From assembly GCF_000427665.1 (NCBI RefSeq), contig NZ_KE386572.1, positions 4,154,373 through 4,218,372 of the forward strand: a stretch of DNA of 64,000 bases, given 5' to 3'. Within the stretch, counting starts at the first letter, position 1. The number at the start of each line of letters is the position of its first letter. Below, in pieces: positions 43,840 through 53,399 of the stretch. Origin of the DNA: Geminicoccus roseus DSM 18922. Its GTDB lineage: Bacteria; Pseudomonadota; Alphaproteobacteria; Geminicoccales; Geminicoccaceae. The notes under the pieces are model-generated. The model worked only from the letters and a program-made list of their open reading frames with translations, did not search any database and had not been told where the DNA came from. The position numbers were made by a program, and so were the translations under genes.

Positions 43840-43854
43840 GCTGTTGTCGGTCGG

Positions 43855-45624
43855 CTAGGTCCGCGGACCGAGGTCCTGCAGCGCGCGCAGCACGTGGCTG
43901 GCGATGTTCGGGTGCGCGAACCCTTGGAGCAGGCGAGCCGCATCGTCCGTGGCGGCTCCGCCGGACCGCTGCAACTCGGCAAGCGCTTCGCCGGCCTCGT
44001 CGCGGCGATCCAGCGCTGCGAGGCTGCAAGCGAGGACAGCCTGGCCCAGAAGGCATCCACGTCCCTTGGCCACCGCGTCGGCGGCCCAATGCGCCGCCTC
44101 CTGGAAATCGCCCTGCACGAAGTTGGCGATCGCCAGGAAGGGTAGCCAGATGGAGGCATGGGGGTCGTTCGGGCTCAGGCGCAGGCCACGCTGCAAGGGT
44201 TCGATCGCAAGATGCGCCCGATCCGCCCGGAGGCGCGCCATGCCGAGGAGCATGAAGCCCAGGGCGAAGTTCGGGCTCAGGTCGATCGCACGCTGCGCCG
44301 ACGCGATCGCCCGCGCCGCCTGTCCCATCGCGATGCTCATGATGCCGACGGCATAATGCGCATAGGGGTCTGCCTCGGCGAGGCGCGTTGCCTGCTGCGC
44401 TGCCTGCCAGCCCTCGGCGATATCGGCGGCGCGATGGTCGCTCCAGCCGAGCAGGATGATCCCGGCGCAGCACCGTCCGAGCCAGGTATGGCTTTCCGCC
44501 AGGGCCGGAGCCGCCTCGACGGCTGCACGAAAATGCTCGCGGGCGCGCTGGTAGTCGTCCCGGTTGATCTGATGGAAGTGCCACATGCCGCGGAAGATCA
44601 GGTCCCAGGCGGTCAGGTGCGCCGGAGTCATGCCATGCGCGCGCGCCGTCTCGGCCTTCAGGAGCGCCGGCTCGATGGCGCCGATGACCTGGGCTACGAT
44701 CTCGTCCTGGACGGCGAACAGGTCGGCGAGGTCGCGGTCGTAGCGCTCGGCCCAGAGGTGGCGTCCGGTCAGGGCCTCGACCAGCTGGGCGGTCATGCGG
44801 ACCGTGCCGCCCGAACGGCGGGTGCTGCCTTCCAGGACGTAGCGGACCCCCATCTCGCGGGCGACCTGCTGGATCGACACCGATCTTCCCCGGTAGCCGA
44901 AGCTGGAGCCCTGGGCGATCACGAAGAACCAGCGGAACTTCGCGAGCGCGGTGATCAGGTCCGCGGTCAGCCCATCGGCGAAGTAATCCTGGTCGGGATC
45001 GCCGCTGATGTTCGCGAACGGCAGCACCGCGATCGATGGCTTGTCGGGCAGCGGCAGGTCGCCGCCGCGCAATCGGCCGATCGGGAGCGGCGCCTGCAGG
45101 CTCCAGTCCACGCGGAAGACCTGCACCGGCCGTCCAATGTTCTTGACCGCTCGCTCGCCGGCGAACTGGCAGGGAAAGCCGAGCCTGCCGGCGATCTGCT
45201 CATGGACGCTGACGGAGATGTAGATCTGGCCGGGCTCGGCCAGCGCCTGCAGCCGTGCCGTGATGTTGACGCTGTCGCCGTACAGGTCCTCGCCCCGCGC
45301 GATCACGTCACCCAGGGTCACGCCGATGCGGAAGACCAGGCGCCGGGGCTCCGGCAGGTCGGCATTGCGCCGCCCCAGCGCACGCTGCACCGCGACCGCG
45401 GCGCGGACCGCCATGACCGGGCTGGCGAACACCGCCATGATGCCGTCGCCCGCCACGCTGAAGATCCGACCTTCATGCTCTGCGACCAGGCCCCCGATGA
45501 CCTCCTGGTGGCTGGCGAGCGTCGCGAGCGTCGCCTCCTCGTCCTCGCCCATCAGGCGGCTATATCCCGCGGCGTCTGCGGCCCAGACAACGGCGAGACG
45601 CCGCTTGGCCTCGACGGCTGGCAC
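43855..45624 (-). CDS. Class III adenylate cyclase with TolB-like and TPR regions
   Basis: 589-residue protein. Residues about 5-170 form a class III nucleotidyl cyclase: metal Asp residues in WAADAAGYSRLM and FSVAGDGIMAVFASP, then GVTLGDVIARGEDLYGDSVNITARL. A TolB-N-like segment follows (SIAVLPFANISGDPDQDYFADGL), then at least four TPR-like repeats. There is no membrane anchor, so it is probably a soluble cAMP-producing sensor like the many rhizobial cyclases. The GTG at 45624 has AGGAG nine bases upstream; an ATG at 45756 would add 44 residues unlike the family. Convergent with the AfuC-like gene, with a 15-base gap. Confidence 0.88.
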   Translation of the reverse strand: MPAVEAKRRLAVVWAADAAGYSRLMGEDEEATLATLASHQEVIGGLVAEHEGRIFSVAGDGIMAVFASPVMAVRAAVAVQRALGRRNADLPEPRRLVFRIGVTLGDVIARGEDLYGDSVNITARLQALAEPGQIYISVSVHEQIAGRLGFPCQFAGERAVKNIGRPVQVFRVDWSLQAPLPIGRLRGGDLPLPDKPSIAVLPFANISGDPDQDYFADGLTADLITALAKFRWFFVIAQGSSFGYRGRSVSIQQVAREMGVRYVLEGSTRRSGGTVRMTAQLVEALTGRHLWAERYDRDLADLFAVQDEIVAQVIGAIEPALLKAETARAHGMTPAHLTAWDLIFRGMWHFHQINRDDYQRAREHFRAAVEAAPALAESHTWLGRCCAGIILLGWSDHRAADIAEGWQAAQQATRLAEADPYAHYAVGIMSIAMGQAARAIASAQRAIDLSPNFALGFMLLGMARLRADRAHLAIEPLQRGLRLSPNDPHASIWLPFLAIANFVQGDFQEAAHWAADAVAKGRGCLLGQAVLACSLAALDRRDEAGEALAELQRSGGAATDDAARLLQGFAHPNIASHVLRALQDLGPRT

Positions 45625-45840
45625 GGCATCATCTCCTGCTTCGTCCGAAGATCGTACACCCAAAGGAGGTCCGCGTAACGGCAGTCCAAGGCAGGCGCGG
45701 CACTCCGCGATGCCGAGCCAGGCGGCGATCGTGAACCCTCGTTTGTAGCCGTACAATTTCCTCTGAGCGACGCCCGGCGTCCGCTACTCAATTGCGGCGG
45801 CGTTGAAATGTCGTAAGTTCCCCCGGCAGGGAACAAGCAG

Positions 45841-46614
45841 GTGAACCGAATGACCGCCCAACCAGCGAATCTGGCCCATTTCTCCGACGCGGCGGAGGTC
45901 AGCCAGCGGCGGATCGAATTGGCAGGGGCGCTGCGACTTGCGGCGCGGTTCGGATTCAACGAGGCGATCGACAACCATTTCAGCTACGCCCTCGATCAGG
46001 ACCGCTTCCTGATCAACGGCTATGGCAAGCACTGGTCGATGCTTACCGCCGGCGACGTTCTGCTGATCGACGGCGAGGGCAACATCCTGGCCGGGGAAGG
46101 CGAGGTCGAGCCCACCGCCTTCCACATCCACCGCGCCGTGCACCGCCGCTATGCCGAGGCCCGCGCGGTGCTGCACACCCACATGCCGCACACCACCGCG
46201 ATCGCCTGCTGCGAGGGCGGCCGCCTCTTGCCGATCAGCCAGACCTACTGCCTGTTCCACGACCGGATCGGCTACGACGAGCACTATAACGGCATGGGCG
46301 ACCATGCCCAGGAAGGCGACCGGATCGCCTCGGCCATGGGCGGGCGCCCGGTGGCGCTGCTCGCCAGCCATGGGCCGATCGTCACCGGGCCGACCATCGG
46401 GCAGGCCTTTTCCTGGCTCTATTACCTGGAGCGCGCCGCCGAACTGCAGGTCCTGGCGGAATCGCGCGGCCAGAAGCTGAAGCTGCTGACCGAGGACGTG
46501 ATCCGGTCGACGCAGGCCAGCTGGGACGGCGCGCCCGGCCTGCACGACCGCCATTTCGCGGCGCTGCTGGCGATGCTCGACCGGGAACAGCCGGAGTATC
46601 GCACCATCAGCTGA
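45841..46614 (+). CDS. Class II aldolase/adducin family protein
   Basis: 257-residue zinc-dependent aldolase-fold protein. IELAGALRLAARFGFNEAIDNHFSY is the typical N-terminal block; the metal-binding His pair is in LHTHMPHT, a further His in ASHGPIV, and the acidic residue in GEVEPTAFHIHRAVHRR. These enzymes cleave or isomerise sugar phosphates, or decarboxylate. Start may be GTG 45841 (AGGG upstream) or ATG 45850. It heads what looks like one operon with the dipeptide-type transporter, suggesting the imported compound feeds this enzyme. Confidence 0.88.
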   Translation: MNRMTAQPANLAHFSDAAEVSQRRIELAGALRLAARFGFNEAIDNHFSYALDQDRFLINGYGKHWSMLTAGDVLLIDGEGNILAGEGEVEPTAFHIHRAVHRRYAEARAVLHTHMPHTTAIACCEGGRLLPISQTYCLFHDRIGYDEHYNGMGDHAQEGDRIASAMGGRPVALLASHGPIVTGPTIGQAFSWLYYLERAAELQVLAESRGQKLKLLTEDVIRSTQASWDGAPGLHDRHFAALLAMLDREQPEYRTIS

Positions 46615-46622
46615 CCATCTAT

Positions 46623-46638
46623 CGACCGACCGACCGAC
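46623..46638. repeat. Short tandem repeat (CGAC)4
   Basis: Four perfect tandem copies of CGAC lie in the 55-base spacer between the aldolase and binding-protein genes, upstream of the latter's Shine-Dalgarno (AGGAGAGAAGAG). Copy-number change here would alter spacer length only. Confidence 0.6.
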
Positions 46639-46669
46639 ACCGCGACCAGCGCCCGTAGGAGAGAAGAGA

Positions 46670-48253
46670 ATGAGCCGAATCGACAGCTACGACCACCTGC
46701 TCAGACAGGGTGGCCTGGACCGGCGCAGCCTCGGCAAGCTCGCGGCGATGCTGGGGGCCGGCGCCGCGATCGGCGCCATGCTGCCGGGCCTGGCGCGCGC
46801 CCAGGAGACGCCCAAAAAGGGCGGCGACCTGATGATCGGGATCACCGGCGGCGCCACCACCGACACGCTGAGCCCGCTGCCCTCCACCGCCTCGATCCAC
46901 ACCTGCTCCAGCTTCATGTGGGGCAACTGCCTGGTCGAGTACGGCACCGACGGCTCGGCTGTGCCGGAGCTGGCCGAGAGCTGGGAGCCGTCGGCGGACG
47001 CCAAGACCTGGAAGTTCAACATCCGCAAGGGCGTGACCTTCCATGACGGCAAGGAGCTGGATGCCGAGGACGTGGTCTGGTCGCTCAACCTGCACCGCGG
47101 CGAGAACAGCGAGTCCGGCGCGTCCGGCTACATGAAGCAGGTCGTCGACATCAAGGCGGACGGCAAGCACGCGGTGATCATCGAGCTGGATTCGGGCAAC
47201 GCCGACCTGCCCTACCTCCTGACCGACTACCACATGATCATGATGCCCAAGGACGGCGACGTCACCTCGGGCAACGGGACCGGCGGCTACAAGATCACCG
47301 AGTTCGACCCGGGCGTGCGGGTGTTCGGCGAGCGCAACGAGAACTACTGGAAGGAAGGCCGCGCCCACGCCGCCACGGTGGAACTGGTCGCCATCTCCGA
47401 CCCGGCCGCGCGTACCGCGGCGCTGCAGACCGGCCAGATCAACATCATGGAGCGGGTCGACCCGAAGACGGTCGAGCTGATGGGCCGGGTCCCCGGCATC
47501 GTCATCCACCAGGCCGCCGGCGGCGGCCATTACCCGCTGCTGATGCGCTGCGACACGGCACCTTTCGACAATGTCGACCTCCGGCTGGCGCTGAAACACG
47601 CCGCCAACCGCGAGGACATCGTCGACAAGGTCCTGCGCGGCCTGGGCAAGATCGGCAACGACCATCCGGTCCCCTCGGGCGACCCGTTCTTCGCGTCCAG
47701 CCTGGAACAGCGGACCTACGATCCGGACAAGGCCAAGTTCCACCTCAAGAAGGCCGGCTATGGCGGCGAGGCGCTCCCGCTCTCGACCTCCGACGCCGCG
47801 TTCGCCGGCGCGGTCGACACCGCCGTGCTCTTCCAGCAGCACGCCAGCGCTGCCGGCATCAACATCGAGATTGTCCGCGAGCCGTCCGACGGCTACTGGA
47901 ACGATGTCTGGATGAAGAAGCCGTTCTGCCTGTCCTACTGGGGCGGCCGACCGACCGCGGACCTGATGCTGTCGGTGGCCTACAAGTCGGACGCCGCCTG
48001 GAACGACACGTTCTGGCGCCGCCCGGACTTCGACAAGATCCTGATCGAGGCTCGCGCCGAGTTGGACACCGCCAAGCGCCAGGAAATGTACACCCAGCTC
48101 CAGACGATGATCCGCGACGATGGCGGCGCGCTGATCCCGATGTTCAACGACTTCGTCGACGCCTCCACCGAGCAGGTGAAGAACTTCGAGCTCAGCCCGC
48201 AATACGGCCTGTGCGGCATGCGGGCCCCGGAGCGTGTCTGGCTCGATGCCTGA
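46670..48253 (+). CDS. Dipeptide-type ABC transporter substrate-binding protein, Tat signal
   Basis: 527-residue family 5 (SBP_bac_5) binding protein. The N-terminus carries a twin-arginine signal (DRRSLGKLAAMLGAGAA, ending ARA). Family hallmarks are ELAESWEPSADAKTWKFNIRKGVTFHDGKELDAEDVVWSL-type segments and AALKTGQ-like AALQTGQINIMERVDP. Such proteins bind di- or oligopeptides, but many bind opines or sugars. It is followed by its own permeases and ATPase. Confidence 0.92.
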   Translation: MSRIDSYDHLLRQGGLDRRSLGKLAAMLGAGAAIGAMLPGLARAQETPKKGGDLMIGITGGATTDTLSPLPSTASIHTCSSFMWGNCLVEYGTDGSAVPELAESWEPSADAKTWKFNIRKGVTFHDGKELDAEDVVWSLNLHRGENSESGASGYMKQVVDIKADGKHAVIIELDSGNADLPYLLTDYHMIMMPKDGDVTSGNGTGGYKITEFDPGVRVFGERNENYWKEGRAHAATVELVAISDPAARTAALQTGQINIMERVDPKTVELMGRVPGIVIHQAAGGGHYPLLMRCDTAPFDNVDLRLALKHAANREDIVDKVLRGLGKIGNDHPVPSGDPFFASSLEQRTYDPDKAKFHLKKAGYGGEALPLSTSDAAFAGAVDTAVLFQQHASAAGINIEIVREPSDGYWNDVWMKKPFCLSYWGGRPTADLMLSVAYKSDAAWNDTFWRRPDFDKILIEARAELDTAKRQEMYTQLQTMIRDDGGALIPMFNDFVDASTEQVKNFELSPQYGLCGMRAPERVWLDA

Positions 48254-49202
48254 TCTGGTCCGCCTGATCGGCAAGCGGCTGCTGCTGGGGCTGCTGACGC
48301 TGTTTGCCGTCTCGGTGCTGGTGTTCGCCGGCACCGAGCTCCTGCCGGGCGACCTGGCCGAGGTGATCCTCGGCCAGAGCGCCACGCCCGAGGCGGTGGC
48401 CGCGATCCGCGCCAAGCTGCATCTGGGCGATCCGGCGATCGTCCGCTACTGGCGCTGGTTCAGCGGCGTGCTCACCGGCGACCTCGGCAACTCCCTGGCG
48501 TCCGGCCGGCCGATCAGCACGGTGCTGGCGCCCAGGCTCGGCGCCACCCTGTTCCTGGCCAGCGTCGCCGCGGTGATCGCCGTGCCGCTGGCGATCACCC
48601 TGGGCCTGCTCTCGGCTTTGTGGCGCGACCGCACCTTCGACAAGAGCGCGTCCGCCGCCACGCTGGCCGCGATCTCTATGCCGGAATTCTTCATCGGCTA
48701 CCTGCTGGTCTACATCTTCGCGGTGCAGCTCGGCTGGTTTCCGGCGATCTCGCGGATCTCGCCCAGCGCCGGGTTCGGCGACCGCCTTTGGGCGATCGCA
48801 CTGCCGGCCCTGACCCTGACCATGGTCACCACCGGCCACATGATGCGGATGACCCGGGCGGCGATCGTCCAGGTCCTGGCCGCCCCTTACGTCGAGATGT
48901 CCGAGCTGAAGGGCACCCCGCGCAAGGCGATCATCTTCCGCCACGCGCTGCCCAACGCGATCGGGCCGATCGCCAACGTGGTGGTGCTGAACCTGGCCTT
49001 CCTGGTGGTCGGCGTGATCCTGGTGGAGGTGGTGTTCGTGTATCCCGGAATGGGCCAGCTCATGGTCGATGCCGTCGCCAAGCGCGACATTCCCCTGATC
49101 CAGGCCTGCGCCATCGTGTTCGCGATCACCTATGTCGGGCTGAACATGCTGGCCGACATCGTCTCGATCCTCGCCAACCCGCGCCTGCGGCACCCACGCT
49201 GA
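48246..49202 (+). CDS. ABC transporter permease, DppB type
   Basis: 318-residue permease with about six helices. It has the DppB N-terminal pattern LIGKRLLLGLLTLFAVSVLVF, ELLPGDLAEVILG and the EAA loop in YVEMSELKGTPRKAIIFRHALPNAIG. The ATG at 48246 overlaps the end of the binding-protein gene by eight bases; a GTG at 48234 would add four residues. It pairs with the DppC-type permease encoded next. Confidence 0.93.
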   Translation: MPDLVRLIGKRLLLGLLTLFAVSVLVFAGTELLPGDLAEVILGQSATPEAVAAIRAKLHLGDPAIVRYWRWFSGVLTGDLGNSLASGRPISTVLAPRLGATLFLASVAAVIAVPLAITLGLLSALWRDRTFDKSASAATLAAISMPEFFIGYLLVYIFAVQLGWFPAISRISPSAGFGDRLWAIALPALTLTMVTTGHMMRMTRAAIVQVLAAPYVEMSELKGTPRKAIIFRHALPNAIGPIANVVVLNLAFLVVGVILVEVVFVYPGMGQLMVDAVAKRDIPLIQACAIVFAITYVGLNMLADIVSILANPRLRHPR

Positions 49203-50029
49203 TGGGCGCGCTGTGGCGGCGGATGCCGTGGATCACCCGTCTGGGCCTCGTCCTGGTGGCCCTGTTCGCCTTTCTGGCCCTGTTCGGCCCCTGGCTTGCC
49301 CCCCATCCGGAGGCAGCGGCGGTGGGCGACGTCTGGCAGCCGATCGGCGCCGAGGGCTACCCGCTCGGCACCGACACGCTCGGCCGGGACATGCTGAGCC
49401 GGCTGCTCTATGGCGCCCAGCGCTCCATCGGTCTTGCGCTGATCATCACCGTGATCTCGTTCGGGCTGGGGGCCATCTGCGGCTTCCTGGCGGCGATCGC
49501 CGGCGGCTGGATCGACCAGGCGGCGTCGCGCATCGTCGACGTTTTCATGTCGTTCCCGGCGCTGATCCTGGCGCTCTTGGTGCTCTCGGTGATGGGCAGC
49601 TCGATCCCGGTGCTGATCGCCACCCTGGCCTTCATCGACGGGACCCGGGTGTTCCGCCTGGCCCGTGCGGTGGCGGTCGACCTGAACGTGCTGGAGTTCG
49701 TCGAGGCGGCCAGGCTGCGCGGCGAGGGAATGGTCTGGATCGCCCGCAAGGAGATCCTGCCCAACGCCCTGCCGATGCTGCTGGCCGAGTTCGGCGTGCG
49801 TTTTTGCTTCTCCTTCCTCCTGATCAGCGCCCTGTCGTTTTTGGGCCTGGGCATCCAGCCGCCCGCCGCCGACTGGGGCGGGATGGTCAAGGACAACGCC
49901 CAGGCGATCGCGTTCGGCCTGCCCGCACCGCTCCTGCCGGCCGCCTGCATCGCGCTGCTCACCATCTCGGTGAATCTCGTGGTCGACTTCATGCTCGACC
50001 AGGCTTCTCGCCGCTCACGTCGGGGCTGA
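49202..50029 (+). CDS. ABC transporter permease, DppC type
   Basis: 275-residue permease of the DppC/OppC group. After the first helix comes GTDTLGRDMLSRLLYGAQRSI, the family signature; the EAA-like loop is FVEAARLRGEGMVWIARKEILPNALP. The ATG overlaps the stop of the DppB-type gene (TGATG). About six transmembrane helices, inner membrane. Confidence 0.93.
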   Translation: MGALWRRMPWITRLGLVLVALFAFLALFGPWLAPHPEAAAVGDVWQPIGAEGYPLGTDTLGRDMLSRLLYGAQRSIGLALIITVISFGLGAICGFLAAIAGGWIDQAASRIVDVFMSFPALILALLVLSVMGSSIPVLIATLAFIDGTRVFRLARAVAVDLNVLEFVEAARLRGEGMVWIARKEILPNALPMLLAEFGVRFCFSFLLISALSFLGLGIQPPAADWGGMVKDNAQAIAFGLPAPLLPAACIALLTISVNLVVDFMLDQASRRSRRG

Positions 50030-50034
50030 CCGTC

Positions 50035-51630
50035 ATGCTGCTGGAAATGACTGATCTGCGCATCGACGGGGCCGATCTGGACGGGCAGACCGTCCAGATC
50101 GTCAAGGGCGTGTCGCTGTCGGTGGATCGCGGCCAGGTGCTGGGCCTGATCGGCGAATCCGGGGCCGGCAAGTCCACCATCGGCCTGGCGGCGCTGGGCT
50201 ATGTCCGCCCGGGCTGCCATTTCGCCGGCGGCAGCGTCCGGCTGGACGGCCAGGAGCTGATCGGCGCGTCCGAGGACGTGCTGATGCGGATCCGCGGCCA
50301 GAAGGTCGCCTATGTCGCCCAGAGCGCCGCCGCCTCGTTCAACCCGGCGCACCGGCTGATCGACCAGATCTGCGAGGTCCACCAGCGCCATGGTCTCGGC
50401 CCGCGCGAGGAGGCCGAGCAGCGCGCGGTGGAGCTGTTCGCCAAGCTGGGCCTGCCCGAGCCGGAGATCTTCGGCCAGCGCTACCCCCACCAGGTCTCCG
50501 GCGGCCAGCTCCAGCGCGCCATGACCGTGATGGCGCTGATCGCGAAGCCCGACCTGGTGGTGTTCGACGAGCCGACCACGGCTTTGGACGTCACCACCCA
50601 GATCGAGGTGCTGGCGGCCATGCGCACCGCGATCCGCGACGAGGGCACCGCGGCGCTCTACGTGACCCACGACCTGGCGGTGGTCGCCCAGGTCGCCGAC
50701 CGGATCCTGGTGCTGCGCCACGGCAAGGCGGTGGAGCTCGGCGACACCGCCCAGGTCCTGGAGGAGCCGCGCCAGGACTACACCAAGGCCCTGGTCAGCG
50801 TGCGCCGCGCCGAGACCCAGACGCTCGCCGCCCACGCCCATGCGCCGGTGCTGGAGGTGCGCAGCGTCGATGCCGCCTATGGCCGGCAGAAGGTCCTGTT
50901 CGACGTCTCGGTGCTGGTGGAGCGCGGCGCCACCGTGGCGGTGGTGGGCGAGAGCGGCAGCGGCAAGAGCACGCTGGCACGGGTGGTCACCGGCCTCCTG
51001 CCCGCCGCCAAGGGCGAGGTCCTGTTCCAGGGCGAGAAGCTGTCCGCCGACCTCGCCGGCCGCAGCAAGGAGCAGCGCCGCCGCCTGCAGCTGATCTACC
51101 AGATGCCCGACGTGGCGGTGAACCCGCGCCAGACCGTTCTGGAGATCATCGGCCGGCCGCTGACCTTCTATGCCGGGATCACCGGCAAGGAGATGCGCCG
51201 CCGGGTCGAGGAGCTGCTCGCCACCATCGAGCTGCCGGCCGACTTCGCCGACCGCTTCCCGGGCGAATTGTCCGGCGGGCAGAAGCAGCGGATCTGCATC
51301 GCCCGGGCGCTGGCCGCCGAGCCGGAGCTGATCATCTGCGACGAGGTCACCTCCGCCCTGGACCCGCTGGTCGCCGACGAGATCCTGAAGCTCCTGCTCA
51401 AGCTCCAGGAGGAGATCGGCCTGTCCTACCTGTTCATCACCCACGACCTCGCCACGGTGCGCGCCATCGCGCACGAGGTGGTGGTGATGCAGCGGGGCAG
51501 GGTGGTCGACAGCGGCAGCAAGTCGGACGTGATGGCCCCGCCCTTCCACGACTATACCGGCAAGCTGCTCCGCTCGGTCCCGGAGATGCGCACCGACTGG
51601 CTGGACGAGGTCCTGGAAAAGCGCGACTAG
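50035..51630 (+). CDS. ABC transporter ATP-binding protein, DppD-DppF fusion
   Basis: 531-residue protein with two complete ATPase domains. Domain 1 (about 1-250): GESGAGKST, VSGGQLQRAMTV, LVVFDEPTTALD and THD. Domain 2 (about 265-525): GESGSGKST, LSGGQKQRICIARA, LIICDEVTSALDP and THD. The fused arrangement replaces separate DppD and DppF. It begins six bases after the DppC-type stop and completes the importer. Confidence 0.93.
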   Translation: MLLEMTDLRIDGADLDGQTVQIVKGVSLSVDRGQVLGLIGESGAGKSTIGLAALGYVRPGCHFAGGSVRLDGQELIGASEDVLMRIRGQKVAYVAQSAAASFNPAHRLIDQICEVHQRHGLGPREEAEQRAVELFAKLGLPEPEIFGQRYPHQVSGGQLQRAMTVMALIAKPDLVVFDEPTTALDVTTQIEVLAAMRTAIRDEGTAALYVTHDLAVVAQVADRILVLRHGKAVELGDTAQVLEEPRQDYTKALVSVRRAETQTLAAHAHAPVLEVRSVDAAYGRQKVLFDVSVLVERGATVAVVGESGSGKSTLARVVTGLLPAAKGEVLFQGEKLSADLAGRSKEQRRRLQLIYQMPDVAVNPRQTVLEIIGRPLTFYAGITGKEMRRRVEELLATIELPADFADRFPGELSGGQKQRICIARALAAEPELIICDEVTSALDPLVADEILKLLLKLQEEIGLSYLFITHDLATVRAIAHEVVVMQRGRVVDSGSKSDVMAPPFHDYTGKLLRSVPEMRTDWLDEVLEKRD

Positions 51631-51659
51631 GCGGGCCCTCTCCGCCTGGGGCTTCCCCC

Positions 51660-52272
51660 GTGGCGGGTCTCGGCATCGTCCTGCTCCTTCATTCCGCCCT
51701 CCTGTTCGGCGCCGGCACGCCGCTGGCCAGGCTGCTGCTGGGCACGGTCGTCCCCTGGATGCCGGCGGGCCGGCTCGATTGCCGACGCCGGGCTGGATCG
51801 CCGGGCCGCTTCTGCTGATGTTCGGCCTGGCCCGCAGCAACGCCGCCGCCGCCTGCTGCTCGGGGCCGCCGCGATTCCGGCCGGCGCGCTGATCCTGTCC
51901 TGGCAGGGCAGGGCCGCCTCCAAGCCAGGCACGCTCGCGGCGGTCGGCGTGGCGGGCTTCCTCGGCTACGGCGCCAGCTTGGTCCTGTTCGTGCTGGGCC
52001 TGCGCCATCTTAGCACCGCGCGCACCGGCGCCTGTTTCTCGCTCGCTCCGTTCATCGGCCCGCTCCTCGCCATGGTGCTGCTCGACGAGCCGCTGACCAT
52101 CCGCCTCCTGGCCACCGGCCTGCTGATGGGGCTGGGCCTGTGGTTGCACCTGGCCGAGCGCCACGAGCACGACCCTGTCCACGCGCCGATCCGCCACAAG
52201 CACCCGCACTGCCCGGACCTGCACCACCGCCATTCGCATGGACGCGGACAGGCCCGATCCTCCGTCCTTTGA
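51660..52272 (+). pseudogene. Decayed EamA/DMT transporter gene
   Basis: The start (GTG at 51660) encodes a typical first EamA helix (LLLHSALLFGAGTPLARLLLG) but the frame then breaks. The C-terminal 107 codons are intact in another frame from 51949: a helix-rich EamA end followed by a His-rich tail (HEHDPVHAP...HHRHSH) as in homologues. The total length is about half of a normal gene, so internal bases have been lost. Located just after the dipeptide-type operon. Confidence 0.75.
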
Positions 52273-52360
52273 GGGCACCATTGCCGCAACCGCCTGTTGA
52301 GCCCCCATGGATGCCGCGCCCGGCGCGGCCTGCACCCTTCCGCACGGGGAATCTTGGGTC

Positions 52361-53356
52361 ATGAACAGCACAGCAGCGGCCGATCCCGGACGGAGCCCGG
52401 GCACCGGCCTCGCCCGTGGCCGCGGACGCCGGGCGCGCTCGCCCGGCGAGATCTCCAAGAAAGGCTGGTGGGACATCCTCTGGCGGGTCAAGAACGAGAT
52501 CGGCGACGACCATGTCTCGATGATCGCGGCGGGCGTGGCCTTCTATGGCCTGCTGGCCATCTTTCCCGCCATCGCCGCTCTGGTCGGCATCTGGGGCCTG
52601 ATGGCCGACCCGCAGCAGATCCAGTCGCAGATCTCCCAGGTCACCTCGGCCCTGCCGCCGGAAGCGGGGCGGATCCTCGAGGACCAGGTCACCAAGGTCG
52701 CCTCCAACACCGGCGGCGCCAGCTTCGCCGCGCTGGGCGGCCTCCTGTTCACGCTCTACAGCGCGTCCAAGGGCGTGAAGGCCGTCATCGAGGGCCTCAA
52801 CATCATCTATGACGAGGAAGAAAAGCGCGGCTTCATCAAGCTGAACGCCATCGCCCTGGCGCTCACCGTCGGCGTGGTGCTGGTGATGGTGCTGGCGCTG
52901 GGCCTGATCGCGGTCCTTCCGGCCGTGGTCGCCGGGCTGGGCTTGGGTGGCACCATCGCGACGGTCGTCTCGCTGGCGCGCTGGCCGATCCTGTTCGTGG
53001 TGATCATGGCGGTGCTGGCGATCCTCTACCGCTACGCGCCCAGCCGCGACGAGCCGCGCTGGCGCTGGGTGAGCTGGGGCGCGGTGCTGGCCACCGTGCT
53101 CTGGATCGTCGGCTCGATCGCCTTTTCGATCTATGTGCGCAATTTCGGCAGCTACAACGAGACCTACGGCTCGCTGGGGGCCGTGATCATCCTCCTGATG
53201 TGGTTCTGGCTGTCCTCGTTCATCGTCCTGCTGGGCGCGGAGGTGAACGCCGAGATGGAGCACCAGACCGCCGAGGACACCACCGAGGGGCCGGAGCAGC
53301 CGCGCGGCCAGCGCGGTGCCCGGATGGCCGACACGGTCGGCGAGCAGAAGAACTGA
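52361..53356 (+). CDS. YihY/BrkB family membrane protein
   Basis: 331-residue inner-membrane protein with about six helices. Conserved BrkB features are HVSMIAAGVAFYGLLAIFPAI near the first helix, SASKGVKAVIEGLNIIYDEEE, RYAPSRDEPRWRWVSWGA and GSLGAVIILLMWFWLSSFIVLLGAEVNAE at the C-terminal end. Function unknown despite the old ribonuclease BN name. The ATG at 52361 is preferred; an in-frame ATG at 52307 has no ribosome-binding site. Confidence 0.9.
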   Translation: MNSTAAADPGRSPGTGLARGRGRRARSPGEISKKGWWDILWRVKNEIGDDHVSMIAAGVAFYGLLAIFPAIAALVGIWGLMADPQQIQSQISQVTSALPPEAGRILEDQVTKVASNTGGASFAALGGLLFTLYSASKGVKAVIEGLNIIYDEEEKRGFIKLNAIALALTVGVVLVMVLALGLIAVLPAVVAGLGLGGTIATVVSLARWPILFVVIMAVLAILYRYAPSRDEPRWRWVSWGAVLATVLWIVGSIAFSIYVRNFGSYNETYGSLGAVIILLMWFWLSSFIVLLGAEVNAEMEHQTAEDTTEGPEQPRGQRGARMADTVGEQKN

Positions 53357-53363
53357 CGGGGAA

Positions 53364-53394
53364 GGGCGGCCAGGCGGGTTCAGCCTGGCCGCCC
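53364..53394. terminator. Bidirectional terminator-like hairpin
   Basis: Perfect 12-base arms GGGCGGCCAGGC and GCCTGGCCGCCC with a 7-base loop lie exactly between the convergent BrkB-family and SMP-30 genes. No strong U-run follows, so termination may be partly factor-dependent. Confidence 0.6.
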
Positions 53395-53399
53395 GGCAT

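Noticed and set aside
49408-52491. 1027-codon open frame on the minus strand
   Set aside because: Covers the opposite strand of the well-supported DppC and DppD-F genes and shows no recognisable domain.
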